Shown: piece after piece, positions 11,540 to 25,402 of the stretch | Layout: the number at the start of each line of letters is the position of its first letter | Position numbering within the stretch: position 1 is the first letter of the stretch | Assembly: GCA_948470475.1 (NCBI GenBank) | Contig: OX419342.1 | Span: 226,001-290,000 of the forward strand | Direction: 5' to 3' | Source: Galaxea fascicularis | Lineage: Eukaryota > Cnidaria > Anthozoa > Scleractinia > Euphylliidae | DNA length: 64,000 nucleotides | The notes under the pieces: model-generated | Told to the model about the DNA's origin: nothing | Seen by the model: only the letters and a program-made list of their open reading frames with translations | The model's database searches: none | Position numbers and translations under genes: made by a program

Positions 11540-14500
11540 ACCACAAACTCCTCTGTCAACTTCGTTCTTTCCACTGGCGCACCAGTTATTAATTTAACCA
11601 CTGTTGGAAAAGAAATTAGAAAAAAAACTTCCCGAAATAAGTATACCATCTCGTGCTCACTAACCAAGTCTAAAAACTAAAACAGTTCTGCTTCTTTTGC
11701 GTAGAATTTTTTCAAGATGCAGTTTATATCGGTAAGAAAGGAGAATGAAATCCGCCTGTCTATGACTAATCAACGGGGGCAATTTCAACCTTTTATATGA
11801 TAGAAGATAGATAGAAAACTTTATTAAGGTGTCAAAACCGTCTAGCTAGGGATAAAAGAATCCCTTACTAATTTGGGGACAAATGAAACTCGTCAGCATG
11901 ACATTACTCTTAGTTAGACCGAAAACTGAAGTTTATTTTTGTGCTTTAAGGTAGGGCGTGTTTACGTTTGGGTTTCTTGTTGCTGCCTGTTTGTCTAAGC
12001 AATATCGTGAACTATGGCCTCTCTTTGTGCAGAACAATAAAAAATGGATAAAACCGCAACATTATTTCATGACCTCGAGGTACTATCAGAATTTTATGAA
12101 CTTAAACGGCTATTTTTAGTTTGGCTGACGATCATTTGAAGGAATTCAACTCTCAGTGCCAGCTGGAATACTGCGGCATAGGTAAAATGGATGTTACAAA
12201 AAGTATCGGATCACATAAACCACAACTGAAGAATCCAGTAGAGTTGGAGACCTAAAATATGTGTATCATCGAACAAGGTGACTCCGAGTTGGCGCAGCCT
12301 CTTTATTTTTTGTATTGCTTTGCTTTTAGTTCGAATTATTGAAAGAACAAAAGACTGTTAAAGGCAGATATTTGATTAAAATTACTGATATTTTGTCACC
12401 ATTGGCGTCTCGGTTGAACTGAAAATACGACTTAAAATATAGCCGGTAGATCTGTGGGATCAGTTTTCAGATCTCTCTCACTCATTTTATTTCATAGGGT
12501 ACCACCCGCAGCAAGTATGTCTTTCAGAAGGCATTTGTCTTTCCATTATTCAGTTTGCGAAATACAGAGGACAGATTCCGGCAACACAACTTCTTATGAC
12601 AGTAATATCTCGTCCGTAAATGCAAACTTTCGATCAAATCAATAATTTACCTGAGATTTATAAAACACGTTTAGCTTTTGATAATCCATCGACATCAAGT
12701 GAAGTTACACAATTTCAAAGTCGGGATTTAGAGTAAGGTTTTGACTACTTAAGTATTGTTTGCTGCGTAAAACAGAAAGAATGCTATCAGAACCCTGGAA
12801 GGACCTTATGACGAAGCTATACTGACACTTGAGAGAGAGCAACAGTCAATTGTTGCCAGGAAATATATTATAAAGGTTAGAAAACAAGAGGAATGAGGGG
12901 AGATGTAAGAAACGAAGTGTTTCTTCCTTCTTGCATAGCCGGTTTTCAACGACAGAGTCAAACCAAGTCAAACCCCACTAAGAGCACTGACTTGGTTTCC
13001 CATAATGCAGTTGGTAAGTTTGCATGTTCTCAAGAAGCTACATGGAATGTTACCTTACAAATGATGTAGCAACTCATCATGACATCCTTGGAAGAAAACT
13101 GAAGAAATCGATTGTTTTTCTTGACAGAGTCAAATTAAGGCTGTAAAAAATTGATTTACTGATGCCAAAGAAAAACAAAATTGTTGTGTAACGAAGTTTG
13201 TTATTTGTAGTGAAAAATTTTGCTTGAAGGAATTCAGGTCATTATTCTCTACACAACCATTAAGAATAAGTCCTGTCAGCCACTTAACCTATTTCCTGTT
13301 TTCAGTATTTCAAATTTATTTTGCTTACTGCTTCGACCAATTGATGAGGTGGGTGGTAATCAACCAAACCGCTCAGCCGGAACTGACATGTTCACAGTTA
13401 TTGTTATGTTAACCAAGATTGGAAAGCTTTTTCCTGACCAAAACTATTTAGTTTTAGCAACAAACTTTGTGCTAAGCTATTTAAAGATTCTTGGGGCTTG
13501 AAATCTCGTGTTCCACAAATACTGAGTTGGTCCTCATTTCGCTCCTCCTTATGGCAAATTTATTTCCCTTCTTTTTCTTTTCTTGTTTGAGGTTACAAGT
13601 GCTCTGATTTCTAACAATCCAAAGCTCAAAATTTATTTTATATCGTTAGAAGTTTCATTCTATTTCAAGACGTTATTGATGAAGAAACTAAAATAGAATA
13701 ACCCAAGCCCTGTGTGAAATTTACTAACTTCCTGGCTTTCCTTTTGTTCAGTGGAGCCACCCATTCCACACTAAAGCGCCTAATCATAAAACAATGAGAT
13801 AAATAGCTTCCCGGTTTGGTAACCATGCTTTGGTGATCGGATTTGCTATTATTGAAAATCGTTACTAACTATGTTCAAATGTTTTCCTTTTTGTTTGTGG
13901 GTACTAAAAACAACGGAAGATTCAACTTGCATGGCTTTACGAATTGAAGAAATTAACCTGAAATTTTTGTGGTTATAATATAGCTGACAGAGTACAGAAC
14001 AATAGGCTAAGGACAACCAGGTGTAGCTCCTTCACTGGGTTCCTTGAGAAAAATGTATTCACTTTTACTAAATCATTCAGGCACTGAAATGAGCAAGTCC
14101 CTTGTTTCTCACGGAGACTACAACAATTTGCAGAAGACCCGCTCATATCAAATCCATGTACGAGGCCAGAGAGAGGCTTCAATGATTTTCAAAAATTGAC
14201 CAGTGGAAAAGCAAGCCCCTTGGAGTACGGGACATACTCTAACGGGAAAAGTGTCTAAAACTACATTCCACCTGAGAGGCAAACACTGCAGGTGGTTTTT
14301 AATCTTTAAAACAACGACATCGTCTAATTCCATTTTGCTTGACAGAGCCCAGAAGGTTTCTTATGCTGGCAGTGAACTGAATTGTTATTTAGAATGGAAA
14401 GATAAAATCTTACGGTGTTGTTTAACTCAGCTATATTAAAGGATTTAGAATAAAAGGCGATTCTTGCTGCGAATGAAATCAGACAGGCAAGCCTCTTAAA

Positions 14501-16950
14501 TAATGACTGTGAAACAAGCCTAACTGTGTATTGACATATCCTACGACTACGGTTTCACAGAAAACTCAGTCAGACCAGTCAGGTTGGTGCTGATATTTTC
14601 CATTGCTGTATTCTCCCGCGTTTTTCTCAATTGTGCATCGCTTGTAATAGATTCCGTTGGAAGAAGTAAGCGGGAGGCGGTTTTAGCTCAACCAAAACAG
14701 TTCAAAGAACATTTATTCCTATTCTGAGTTTCGAGGAATTTTTCGCAGAATGCATTGACTTCACAGTAAAACATACAAAGGAATGTTGAGACCATGCCAA
14801 CACAAGAGAGAAACAAAGTCGTTGACGTCACGACCAGAAACAAGGATGATTCCTTTGATTATTTATCCGGATATCAGGTTTCTTGACGCACTGTCGTGGC
14901 GGTGACTTAAATCTTCTATTGACCTTGGTGTTATCCTGCAAACGAATCAGTGTACTTTCAGTAATTCCGAGTGTTGAAGTAGATACAATACCTTCTCGTG
15001 CGATAATTTTAGCCACGTTCAGCCTCCCCCACCCTTTCCTAAAACGTTTGTTTGAAATGTACAATAAAACATTTCTTGTAATCTTCTTTTCCTTCCTGTC
15101 AGCAGCTAAATGACTGCACAAAAACGTGAAAACAAATTCGATGAGAAAATGAGCTGACTTTGATGAATTAAGTCTTTTAACCAATCTTTTGTTCCTAAGT
15201 CTAAACGAGCTAGATGCAATTACCTCGGTTAGAATCAAGGATTAGCATCATCGATCGCCTGTGGAAAAACGACATCTACGAGAGAGGTGTCCGTTGTAAG
15301 AGCTGCCGTTTCCTCTTGCATTCTGAATTGATTATATCCACTACAGCCATGTCTATATTCTATCTGTGTGACATTATGTAGCTTGGTTTCCGTCCTTTTT
15401 CAATTAACTAGAGTACGGATCAATAAAAGTGTTGCTTCTCAAGAAGATGTTCTTGAAATTGATATTTGTTGGATACCACGGATTTGCGGTACAGATTAAG
15501 GGTTTAGCAATATTTATTGTGCAAAATAGTTAAGATTTCTGAAAAAAGGCACGAAACTGTTCAAGTCTTAAAGGCAGATCCATGGCTAACTGTTGACATG
15601 GGTATTTAGAAATTCCAGCCTAGCGGATAAAATTAATATATGTTAAGTTGAACGACTCCGTGCACACCTGGTGCAGCAAACAATTGACTAGTTTGACAAA
15701 ATCGCCCATACGTGTCAAATAGCCATGGGGTTACTCCAGAAAACCCTAGAGTCGCAATTTTACTTGCCAAAGTAACGACGCGACAAGATGACTTGCCAAA
15801 GAAGCCGTGATCGAGAATAATTGTCTCCGGCTCAATACGTGCAATACTAATAACGGACGTTTTAAAAATCAGTCAGACCGGGGTGTATAATTTATAGTAA
15901 TATTAGATCAGAAACTTTGCAATCCAAATGTTTTCATCGAGAAAGAACATTTTTATCAAACATTTCAAAACTGTTCGGATGGAATTGCAGGGCTGCAATA
16001 TAGCTAATACAATTAGCGTCATGGCTCTTGGAATCAGTCATTCCGCCGGAGTCAAGAGTTATCAGTAAGAAACGGATGTGCTATTACTTAATATATCTTT
16101 TTTGCGAGCTAAGCTTCGAAAGCACAGTAAGATAGTCCAATTGTTAATTTGCATCATTCCAGACACGAGTTTTTTTCATGTTCAAAATACCATTTGCTGA
16201 GGATTCCATTTTGCTTTGAGTGACTCAGTGAAATCATCAAGCCCCGGCATCAAGCGTACTATTACTTAAACCGAGTGCACACTCTATATCTTTCCCGAAA
16301 CGTACGTGACTGAGATGTGGTAAGTACGAAAGCGCACACAATATTTGATTACCGCGGCCGTTCGGCAAAAGCCATGCAAATTGAGGCAATCCGGAAATAC
16401 TGGGTACAGAAATACGATTGTTTTAGAAAACACTTCTTGCCCTCAAATCGAACCATAAATACGCCTTCAAGTATTTCTGGTAAGAACTGCACTTAACCTC
16501 CAACATCATGTTCAGATAATTCTCGTTGTTTTATGAATTATACTGAGACGCAGGACTAAATCGAACGCGACAGTTTTGAAACTTCTAAGAATTCTCGAAA
16601 CAGGATAATAATAGAAGGCCATCAATTAGATATTAGTTTTCACCTTAATTAGGTCATCAAGTGACCTAATTAAAGTAAAACTTAACTCCTTTCTTGTTTC
16701 TACCTATACGTGCTCGACCCTTCTGGGTTAGCTGATCAAGCCAGAGGTTAATCCCTAGAACACGCTCGCGTTTGTCAGAACATTACCCTTTACTGAGGCG
16801 GTTAATTTGGAAAGATGTGACGGTATTGACACCGAGGTCTTTGTTGCTTCGCACAACTAACCGCAAAAACCATCCAGAACGCACCTTTAAATTGTAGTTC
16901 CAAAACTAATTGGGGCGACCTTTATGGGTTGATCTTCAAAGTAAATACCT
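11540..16950. other. Stretch with no recognised gene (upstream of MMP-A)
   Basis: Only short, unremarkable open frames with no family motif are visible. The missing first exon(s) of MMP-A could lie here on the minus strand, but I could not identify a signal peptide with a usable donor. A TGACGTCA palindrome occurs at 14824-14831 without a TATA box at a fitting distance. A short palindrome built on aattaggtca lies near 16647-16672. Confidence 0.4.
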
Positions 16951-16952
16951 AT

Positions 16953-17268
16953 TACTAACCGAGTTCGAGGTCCGCACTGTAAGTTACGGGACCGAGTTTT
17001 TTCCTGTTCACTTAGGCTGCGTTCCTTTTGGATGATCCAGAGGGATCAATGATCCAAGATCACTCGAATCATGGCACATCAAAGGAACCGAGAAATCCAC
17101 TCTGGGCAAGGATTTCTCGGTTCCTTTGATGTGCCATGATCTGACTGATCTGGATCAGGCAAACGAACGCACCCTTATGGCCCCAAGCGCGAAGCACGCA
17201 GCCATAAACCAAGGGGAAAAAACGAGAATCCGTAACTTACAGTGCAGACCGAGAAAACGAGGTTAGTA
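16953..17268. mobile_element. MITE with ~38-bp terminal inverted repeats and internal hairpin
   Basis: The outer arms (about 16953-16989 and 17230-17268) contain gcactgtaagttacgg and its inverse, plus an outer block like actaacc...gag. Inside, 17074-17139 forms a second near-perfect hairpin whose arms include cacatcaaaggaaccgag. No coding region is present. This is typical of a non-autonomous DNA transposon; the superfamily is not clear because the target duplication could not be fixed. Confidence 0.7.
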
Positions 17269-17775
17269 AGATATTTATTAAATCTCTGAGGTTAATCGGG
17301 CGCTCGGGAAAGGAGACTTTCAAATTTTGTGGGCAGTATAGTAGAATTGACCAATCACAGCGCGCGCACTAACTGAAAGATAATGTTTTGCTTTAAGGAA
17401 AAAAAAAAGTCTGTCATCGACATGTTACAGCCAATGAACTGTCAGATACAATAAATGAAGTTTTGCGGCTTATTTCGTCAGTTTAACATGAAACGACATA
17501 TGGTGTGAGTCAGTATAACAATGAAACATAGATAACAATCGCGATAGTGTAGCGAACTATCGATAGTTTCGATAGTTTAGATACTATCGCAATATCCACA
17601 TAACCTATTGCAATACAATAGTTAAAATTTCCTCAACAGTCACCCTTAGTATGGTGCTGATTCAAATGATACGGTTGATGTACTGACCATCTGTTGTACT
17701 TATTGTTATTTCTTGCAGAAAATTAATCATTATCCTCTGAATTTTCATGCTCCGAATATCTGATCGATAGCTGAA

Positions 17776-17806
17776 ACATACATACATACATACATACATA
17801 CATACA
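17776..17806. repeat. (acat)n microsatellite
   Basis: A tetranucleotide run close to the 3' side of the LINE remnant on the minus strand, where a simple-repeat tail of such an element could end. Confidence 0.85.
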
Positions 17807-18039
17807 CTTTATTTCAGTACGATAATGGTTAAAGCTAGGGCTTATGGAGTCGTGCATCTAAATCTAAAGTACAGTTACACATTATAAAGTAATAAGTTTA
17901 CAATAATTTACGGTTGTTGAAAATAATCTTAAGATCAAATGCTAGAAATCCTAGAAATATGTAAAATCGCCATTGCTGAAACTAGCAGTAGTGAGGCAGA
18001 TGTTGCTTTGAAATGGAAATCGCAATAATTCTATCTTAA

Positions 18040-19221
18040 TCAGTCTAAAGTCCAACGTTCAGCGTAAGTTACGCCCGGATGCCTGGATGCAATTGCATTT
18101 CAGAGGATGGCGCCCCTTTAGGTAACAGACTGTTCTAAATAGCGAGATTGAAACCTAGGAGTAGCAATGTTTTCTGATCTTCTTAACGAGTACTCGGTAT
18201 TTCTCTTAGTAACAATGTTGTCACTTAGTGGTACAGGTAGTGTGTCATTATAGGCATTATGCATCAGCTTGAACAGTTTGATCTTATAAATGTAATCTAG
18301 GAATGCCATTTGGCTATCTTAAGTGCATCTTCCTGAGAAGTGTTATGCCCTAAGTCATAGATAAACTTCGCGGCTCGGCCGTGGAGTTGATCGATTGACC
18401 TAAATAGCTCAGAGTTGCTGCCATTTGCCCATGTTACAAGGCCAAAAGTGATTGAAGGCAAAATAACATTTAAGTAGGTCAAGACATCCCTTCGTTAATA
18501 TCACGTTTCCCCTCGGTTTAAAAATGCACGCGGTGTTACTTTCCCTTTTCGGTTCCAGTAAACAACTTGAACTGCACGTGTTTTAAAATGCACATTCCAA
18601 AAATAATAAAAAAAAAAGATTTAGAGGACGTGCATGGATTATTTAAGTAGTCATACAATATGCACGCATTTAAAAATGAGCGTTATTTTGGTATTTACAT
18701 CCACCTAATTCACTAGTCTACTCCAAGTTAGAAAAGTATTTTAGTCTCGATGCAGCATATGATTCATTGCTTCCTGGCAAGCATAGCTTAGTTTTAGAGT
18801 AAATTTATGAGAAGTTGCTAAAAAATTCCACCGGGAAACTCAGTTTTCTGACCCTGTCATTTTGTACTACCAGGCAACTATAATTAAGGAAACGCTCTCT
18901 GATCCCCAGGCCTGTCTTTTTTTTTTTTTTTTTAAACAATTACCATAATCCTGAGGAATGTTCCTTGGTGCCAGTCAGTCAGTCATCACACCGGAGGAAC
19001 AGAAAACGTGATTAGATTTGTGACGTCGTTTCTTTAATTTTGCAGAGGAAGCTTTTGTAAATGTTTTGGACATACTTAGATTTTACATTCAAAAGGGAGT
19101 AAGGAAGGAACTGGACAAAAGCTTTGTACCAAGGACTCTTGCATCGTACTGCAAACTTCTCTTTGAATGATTTCAAGATCTGTTTTTTTAAATCTTTATT
19201 TATCCACGGTAAAAAATTCAT
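18040..19221 (-). pseudogene. Degenerate non-LTR retrotransposon (LINE) remnant
   Basis: On the minus strand, 19012-19221 encodes a stretch starting NFLPWINKDLKKQI. This resembles the PWI/T-K-D/E-x-K linker between endonuclease and reverse transcriptase in LINEs. The frames 18297-18482 and 18118-18309 overlap out of register and encode the C-terminal thumb region: VILPSITFGLVTWANGSN, then LHGRAAKFIYDL, then NTEYSLRRSENIATPRFQ. In-frame stops and frameshifts continue down to about 18040. The catalytic core is missing, so this is a dead, 5'- and internally deleted copy. Confidence 0.75.
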
Positions 19222-21270
19222 CAGGTCTAAAGAACATAAGTAAAATAGAAGTCATTTCTAACAACGCCAAATGTTAAACACAAATCATGAAGTATGATTC
19301 AGTTAAAGATATTGATGATGAAGTTTTACCTGTGGTAGCACAATTTCTGTGAACTTTTAATTTTATTATCTCGGAACTCCTTTGGAAATTGTTCTTGGTA
19401 TTACTACCGGCAACTAGGGACATCTTTAACTTTTAGAAGATGCAAAGAGGAATATCATACACTTAAAATTATTGTGGTACAAGATTTTTGTCCATTAAAT
19501 ACTCTAATTACTCGATCTTTCAATGGATTTCGTCTTAAGGTCTCGTGGATTTGAATACTGATCACGTCAATCCTCCTTGCAGACGCAACACGAACTAGTG
19601 CCCGGATGTATGTTTCTTCTTTGTTATTAATTTTGATGATATCCGAAATGTATGATGAAAGATTGAAATTGTTAGTGACGTTGTTAGCACGCTAGTTCAG
19701 AGGCACCCAGCAGGGGAAAGCTGTGTAATCCTTGCTTTTATGAAAGGAATGTGGGAAATATAGATACCCGATAGATACGCGCGCTCGCCTTCCTAGCAAA
19801 CTTGAACGATGCGAAGTCGTGAAATCGATGCCGATACATGATAGCTTCATTTACAAGGCCACTGACTGGTTTCAGAAAAAATATCAAGGCAGGATCATTC
19901 TTTAGTTAGACCAGATGTCGAAAGGTTAATGTGTTGTTTATTGTTTACACAAGTTTAGTTGCAGACCCTGTCACTGTCTGATTGAGTCAAATATCCTATT
20001 CTTTTTGTCAGTTGTTCTAGAGCAACCACAAGCCTTCGTTCTCCTTTCGGTTTCTTTCGTAGCATTTTATAAGCTTGCTAATGGAATTAAACACGACTTC
20101 TAAAACTTAAGCCTCGGAACATATTTATTCAACTGAAACGTAAACAGTTTCCTAGTCAAGTGATGCCAATAAAGGGAATACGAACAAGGAATTGCTGAGA
20201 CCCGACCCATTCAATGCGGCACCGTGGCGGGACCATTGTTATTAAAGCTCTCGGTATCATTTATCCAGGCAGATTACCATAAAGACATGATCATTGCGAC
20301 GTGAAATTTATACCGAATTTTTGTTCTACATGCTTGTTTTTACCACGTGCAAACTGCTGATATTACTGACTTGCGCAATCAACATTCCTAGAGCAATACA
20401 ATTGAATTCTTCCATGACTCCTGCCTGTTGCAAAGAAAATATATCAGGCTAATTTTCGCAGGTTAGGGATGAGCCTACCTACGGATTTAGGAACACGGAA
20501 ATGATCCAGCAATCCAGCAAACCGCATAACCTGAAATCCCCTAAAAAGGCTGGATTAACAGATCAACGTAGCGGTTCAAAGTTGTGTCGCAATATCCGTC
20601 TCCAGCCAAACTGGTAACCGCACGTGGAACTTTTCCGAAGTCCTTTAAGCATAAATAAGCGCGTCGGTTAACGGTTTTTCCAACTACAAATTACTTTCTA
20701 ATTTTGTTTTTTGATGCAGGCTTTCTGTGGGTGGAACAACACTTCTAGGCGTTTCCAGAAGGATAAGCTTGAACGCAAGTGTGTGGACACAATTTATACG
20801 TGAAAAGCTATTAGATGCAAATTTGGTAAAGATAAATATGTCACGCTCACCCACACAAACCGAATCACAACAAATTATTGTGAGGGACTATCTGATGCAA
20901 ATATTTATGTCGACATCAACTTCTCAATTTCAAGTGTGTTTTGACTGGCTGTCCCGCAATCCAACACAATCACGAAAACTGGCGACTCTGCTGCTGTTGT
21001 CAGTTAATTCGATATTGACACGGCACCAAAGTTAATTGACGTACATTCCATTGCTTTTGTTCCTTAGCGACAAGTTTAATTTTGAATTCATTTGAATTCT
21101 CCGTTGTTCGTCAACCGTAGCGAATAGATTCTGGTCACTCTCGAGCTTAGATCTCGTAAAACGTAAATAACAGAAACGTGGTGAGACTTCACGGAATCAG
21201 TTATCAGCCGGAAAACATTTACAACGAGGCATTCGCGTGCGGACGTCCTAAGGCAAGGTCAGTTTCGTCA
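19222..21270. other. Stretch with no recognised gene (upstream of MMP-B)
   Basis: One open frame around 20727-21035 follows an acceptor-like pyrimidine tract but begins without ATG and shows no family motif, so it is not called. The last hundred bases are presumably MMP-B upstream regulatory DNA. Confidence 0.35.
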
Positions 21271-21274
21271 ATGG

Positions 21275-21282
21275 TGACGTCA
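21275..21282. promoter_or_regulatory. CRE/AP-1-type palindrome TGACGTCA upstream of MMP-B
   Basis: A perfect TGACGTCA lies 31 bases before the TATA box, about -65 to -70 from the expected start of transcription. Vertebrate MMP promoters commonly have an AP-1 site near -70. MMP-C has the same motif at a similar spacing. Confidence 0.55.
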
Positions 21283-21313
21283 CTAGATGTAACGAGAAAC
21301 GCTGTTTTTCTGG

Positions 21314-21320
21314 TATAAAA
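21314..21320 (+). promoter_or_regulatory. TATA box of MMP-B
   Basis: TATAAAA at a distance that predicts transcription starting near 21344 and a 5' leader of about 95 bases before the ATG at 21440. It is supported by the downstream intact signal-peptide exon. Confidence 0.7.
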
Positions 21321-21439
21321 AGGCGAGCAATCTAGGGGAGGTCAACAGTCTTCCAAGACATCGATCCTGCTGCAACGAAACGCAGAATTCAACAAAGGGC
21401 AAAGAAACTTGAAATCTACATCTAAGCCAATTTACAGCA

Positions 21440-24400
21440 ATGAACCTGTATGCAAATTTACTTATTTTAGCTATCACAGCAGCCACAGGATTTATTTCAG
21501 TATTCGGGAAACCATTGCAACAAGTCCCTGTTGTTCCTGAAGTGGAGCCTGCTAAAGAATCGGATTTGATGGTGAGTGTATCCCTGTATGCTGACACACA
21601 GTTATGATGTGCCATTCGCACTGTTGTAGTATCGTGAAGTTTATCTTCAAGTTGGAGATCACGCAAATAGCTGAGTAGAAACTCCGCCGCGCTTTCGAAT
21701 GGGCCTTTACGCTGTATTGGTTCACAGACTGAAGAAAGCAAAACTCGAACCTCTTGTTTGAATGACAATAGAAAAAAAAAAGTGCAAGACACTTTTAGAA
21801 GAGATACCAGAAAAAGGTTGCCAGCCATATTACTGCAACGATGGGGAAGGGGGGGGGGGGGGGAACCTGTGATATTATTTGTGCGATAAATATTTTTTCA
21901 GTAAAAAAGTTGGGGACTTCACTACTGTTCACAATGACTTTGAACTTCAGAGGTCCTTTCTAGCTTTTGTTTATCGTCAAACGAAATAGATTAGAATTAA
22001 CTGAGTGTAAGCCTACAACAAGAAACGGCAGTATTCTCGACCGCGTGCGTGATGTTTTCCACCGATTTTGAGAAGGCTACTTGAAATCCAAGCCAGATCA
22101 GGTTTTGACATAGGTCATTTCAAATGTCAACATTGGCGGTCATGGTTGTCAATAACAGCGTGAATAGCCGGATATAAGGAGTGGCGGACGTAAAATAGCG
22201 CTGATTTGGGTACGTGACAATTGTAAGAAACTGAGTTAGAGCTCTCCTAAAGAAATGTCTTAAAATTTGTCAGCTGCTGGCCTTTTTACCAGCAGTTTTA
22301 ATCATCACCTGTATTTCAAAGGTAACAGATGTTATTAATCTTGACAATTTTGTATTTTGTACACAGGATTATCTTATAAAGTACGGTTATCTTAGCTACC
22401 CTGATCACAAAATAGGGAAAGTGATCTCCATGGAAGAATTAAGAGCGGCAGTGCGGAAAATGGAGCGAGTTGCAGGGCTAGAAGAAACCGGTGACATCTC
22501 AGATCCCAGAGCACTTGCGCTAGTGAAACGCAGAAGGTGCGGTATGCCGGACTTTGGACCATCAGACTACGCGCGCAGAAAGAGAAGATACGCCCTGCAA
22601 GGAAGTCACTGGAGGAAAACTGTAAGTGAATATTAGGTTGTAAGGCGAGAAAATTATATCTTGGGAAAATTATGCAACAGCAAATTCTCGCGGCCAAACT
22701 GAGAAATGGCGACTTAATCTTAATCTTAAATGTTTGCACTGAGTATTGATGAGAAAATCAGCATGGTAAATCCTTTCTTTAAGCGCGTTTTTTATGTTTC
22801 ACAGGAACTTACATACAGAATTGAAAACTATACACCCGACCTTCCAAAGGAAGACGTAGACAAAACGTTTGAAACGGCAATTAATTTATGGGAGAGCGCC
22901 AGCGGCTTGACTTTCAAGCGAGAAGACAACCCAGACCTCGAACCTGACATCAGAGTAAAGTTCGTGACTGGTTTCCATGGCGACACCAGGCCAGCAGACG
23001 GTCCTGGAGGGGAATTGGCGCATGCGTTCTTTCCTGGTCCAGATAACGAGGGAATTGATGGTGACGTGCACTTGGATGATGACGAAACCTTTACGATCAA
23101 TGGAGGAGAGGGTGTGGATTTGCTGTGGGTGATGGTCCACGAGTTGGGTCACAGTCTTGGACTCGACCACACCTATCACCCTGACTCTGTTATGTTTGCA
23201 TATTACTTGGGTCACATTCCGGACCTGAAGTTGGACAGTGATGACATTGAAGGAGTTCAAAAGTTATACGGTAAGCTGAGGCACCAAAAAGATTTGCTCT
23301 TCTGATTGAATGGAATTCAGCTGAAAAAAATGGGAAATAATTAGAGTTAAAATGTTTTCCAGATTTGAGGACCTCTGTTTAATTTTCTATGTGGATGAAG
23401 AGGTTTTGACAAAATTTTTCTCTCTCTGAAAATATTCACTTGTTGAGGCATCTTCCTTTTTTGCTTCAAACGTTTGTTTTCATTGCGGTAAAAAAGTAGT
23501 ACATTAGTGAAGAGAATTTGGGGTTATATCAACACCCTGGCTGATAAGTTTGTGTATTCCCATCACCTGTCTGCTGGACATTGTATTGATAATATAAGGA
23601 GAAGTTACATGCTAATCACTTCTGGGAGTTAAAGGGTTAAAACTAATTCAAATTTCACGGATAGAGATGGTCACATTTAACAGGTCATGATGTGCATTTA
23701 CTCAAATCAAATTTTTCTCGGCGCGCAGGTCTACCTGGAGTTGAACGAGTGACCCCTTCACCAAATCCAACCCCCAAAACCTGCAGTGATGTCAAGCCAG
23801 ACGCAGTAGTGACAACAGCGGACAAAAGGACTTACGTATTTAGTGGAAAACACTTCTGGGAGATTAAAGACACTGGAGGCGCAGTTGGACCTCTTGAGAT
23901 CAAAGATTACTGGTTTGACTTGGAAGAGAACATGGATGCTGCTTACACTTCTCAGAACATTGGGCATACAATATTTCTGAAAGGAAATCGGTAGGTTTGT
24001 CTTTTGAACAGTGCTAACTTTATACGAAATTCTGCAAATAAACAACCTATCACAGAAGTCTCAGGAAAGGAACACCGCTCTTTTCTGTTGTTTTTGAGGT
24101 CCTATTTCAACAATAACAAGAGATTTTACAAATAGTCAAAATACCTGTCATGTAAATTTTAACAAAGTTAACGAATTCTTTATTGCATCCCTAGGTACTG
24201 GGTCTACAAAAATAAGGAAAGACTATATGGTCCAGCTGACATCTCAGAGCTCAATTTGCCTCAGGAACTAACCAGTATGGATGCTGCGCTAGAATGGAGA
24301 CGAAATGGCAGGGTCTACTTCTTCAAGGGGTCCAAATATTGGCGATACGACAAAACTCGGGGAAAGATCGATGAGGGATATCCCAGGGATATTTCTGTCT

Positions 24401-24669
24401 GGAAAGGAATACCTTCCAATGTCGGTGCTGCGTTTCAATGGACGAATGGTAGATCGTACTTTTTCAAGGGAAATCAGTATTTTGCGTTCAACGACGATAA
24501 AGTTGAAGTGTTAAAAGTGAATGATAATCCTTACCCTAGGGACGTGGCTTCCTATTGGATGGGATGCAGTAATCCCGATGTTAAACTTGACCCGGTGGGA
24601 TCTGCACATGGCTTACTACCAAATGTACTAGTCTTCATTGCCAGTATATTTATTTCAAAGTTTTTTTGA
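21440..24669 (+). CDS. Matrix metalloproteinase MMP-B, complete, GPI-like tail
   Basis: Five exons (21440-21571, 22367-22621, 22805-23270, 23729-23990, 24195-24669) with consistent phases encode 529 residues. A signal peptide (MNLYANLLILAITAATG) is followed by a propeptide with the YGYL motif and a cysteine switch RRRCGMPDF (Cys about residue 102). A furin-type RRKRR lies at about 114-118. The catalytic domain has the structural-zinc/calcium block (FHGDTRPADGPGGELAHAF), the zinc site HELGHSLGLDH (His 241, 245, 251; Glu 242) and the Met-turn SVMF. A short Pro/Thr linker leads to a four-bladed hemopexin domain closed by Cys residues in TCSDV and WMGCSN. The end is hydrophobic (LLPNVLVFIASIFISKFF), suggesting GPI anchoring. 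Expected role: surface protease for matrix proteins, activated by proprotein convertase. All key residues are present. The catalytic exon is not split, unlike C, D and E. Confidence 0.93.
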
Positions 24670-25095
24670 TCAAACTATTTGTTTAAATCGGTTTAGCTTA
24701 AAAAGAGGAAAAAAGAATGAAACAAAAAAGCTGGACTACACAACACTACACGTATTAACTGTATCATAAACAGATAGTCGCCCTTTCCTAGAAGATCATG
24801 TTAAAACTAAACGGATCACAAAAATGAGGATAGCAATATCAATGTATATCAAGACTCTTGCACATAAACTACAGTTATTATTCATTTACAAACAGGAACA
24901 TAAATATCTCTTACATTCTGAGCAAAAATTACGATAGATTTTAAGACTCGCGGAAAGTATAAATAGTAACATGTATCGATAGTTAGTCTCAAATGTTTAA
25001 ATATTTATTTTTGCTGTATATTTTGTACTAAGATATTTATTTATTGATGTAAGTATTAATTTATTACATTTCTCACACATCAGTGTGAGAACTCG
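24670..25095 (+). other. Probable AU-rich 3' UTR of MMP-B
   Basis: Very AT-rich sequence with repeated ATTTA pentamers, clustered around 24990-25060 (for example atatttatttattg). Such AU-rich elements are known to shorten mRNA life. No canonical AATAAA was seen, so the 3' end is not fixed. Confidence 0.4.
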
Positions 25096-25402
25096 AAATG
25101 AACACGAAAATTACATTTTGTATTAAATATTTTTTGTGTACTTTCGTTCTTGAATTGAAAACGGAACGTTTGGGTGTGGGCGAGTCTTGCTTATTGGGAG
25201 TGATCGGTGGTGTTAAAACAGTGAGATCAAACTTTATGGTTGTCCCACCAGGACTTAAACTAAAATTGTTCATTGCCTTAAATTTCAGCAATTGCAAAAC
25301 CATTCACGCGTACAACTCTAATGATTTCTGTTGTTTATCTCTGAACGGAAGGAAGGCAAATCGCGATAATGATCCTATAATCGATTTTGAAAGTGATAAT
25401 TA

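Noticed and set aside
20727..21035. 102-codon frame after an acceptor-like tract
   Set aside because: No ATG, no known motif and no partner exon; the nearby MMP-B promoter is just downstream.
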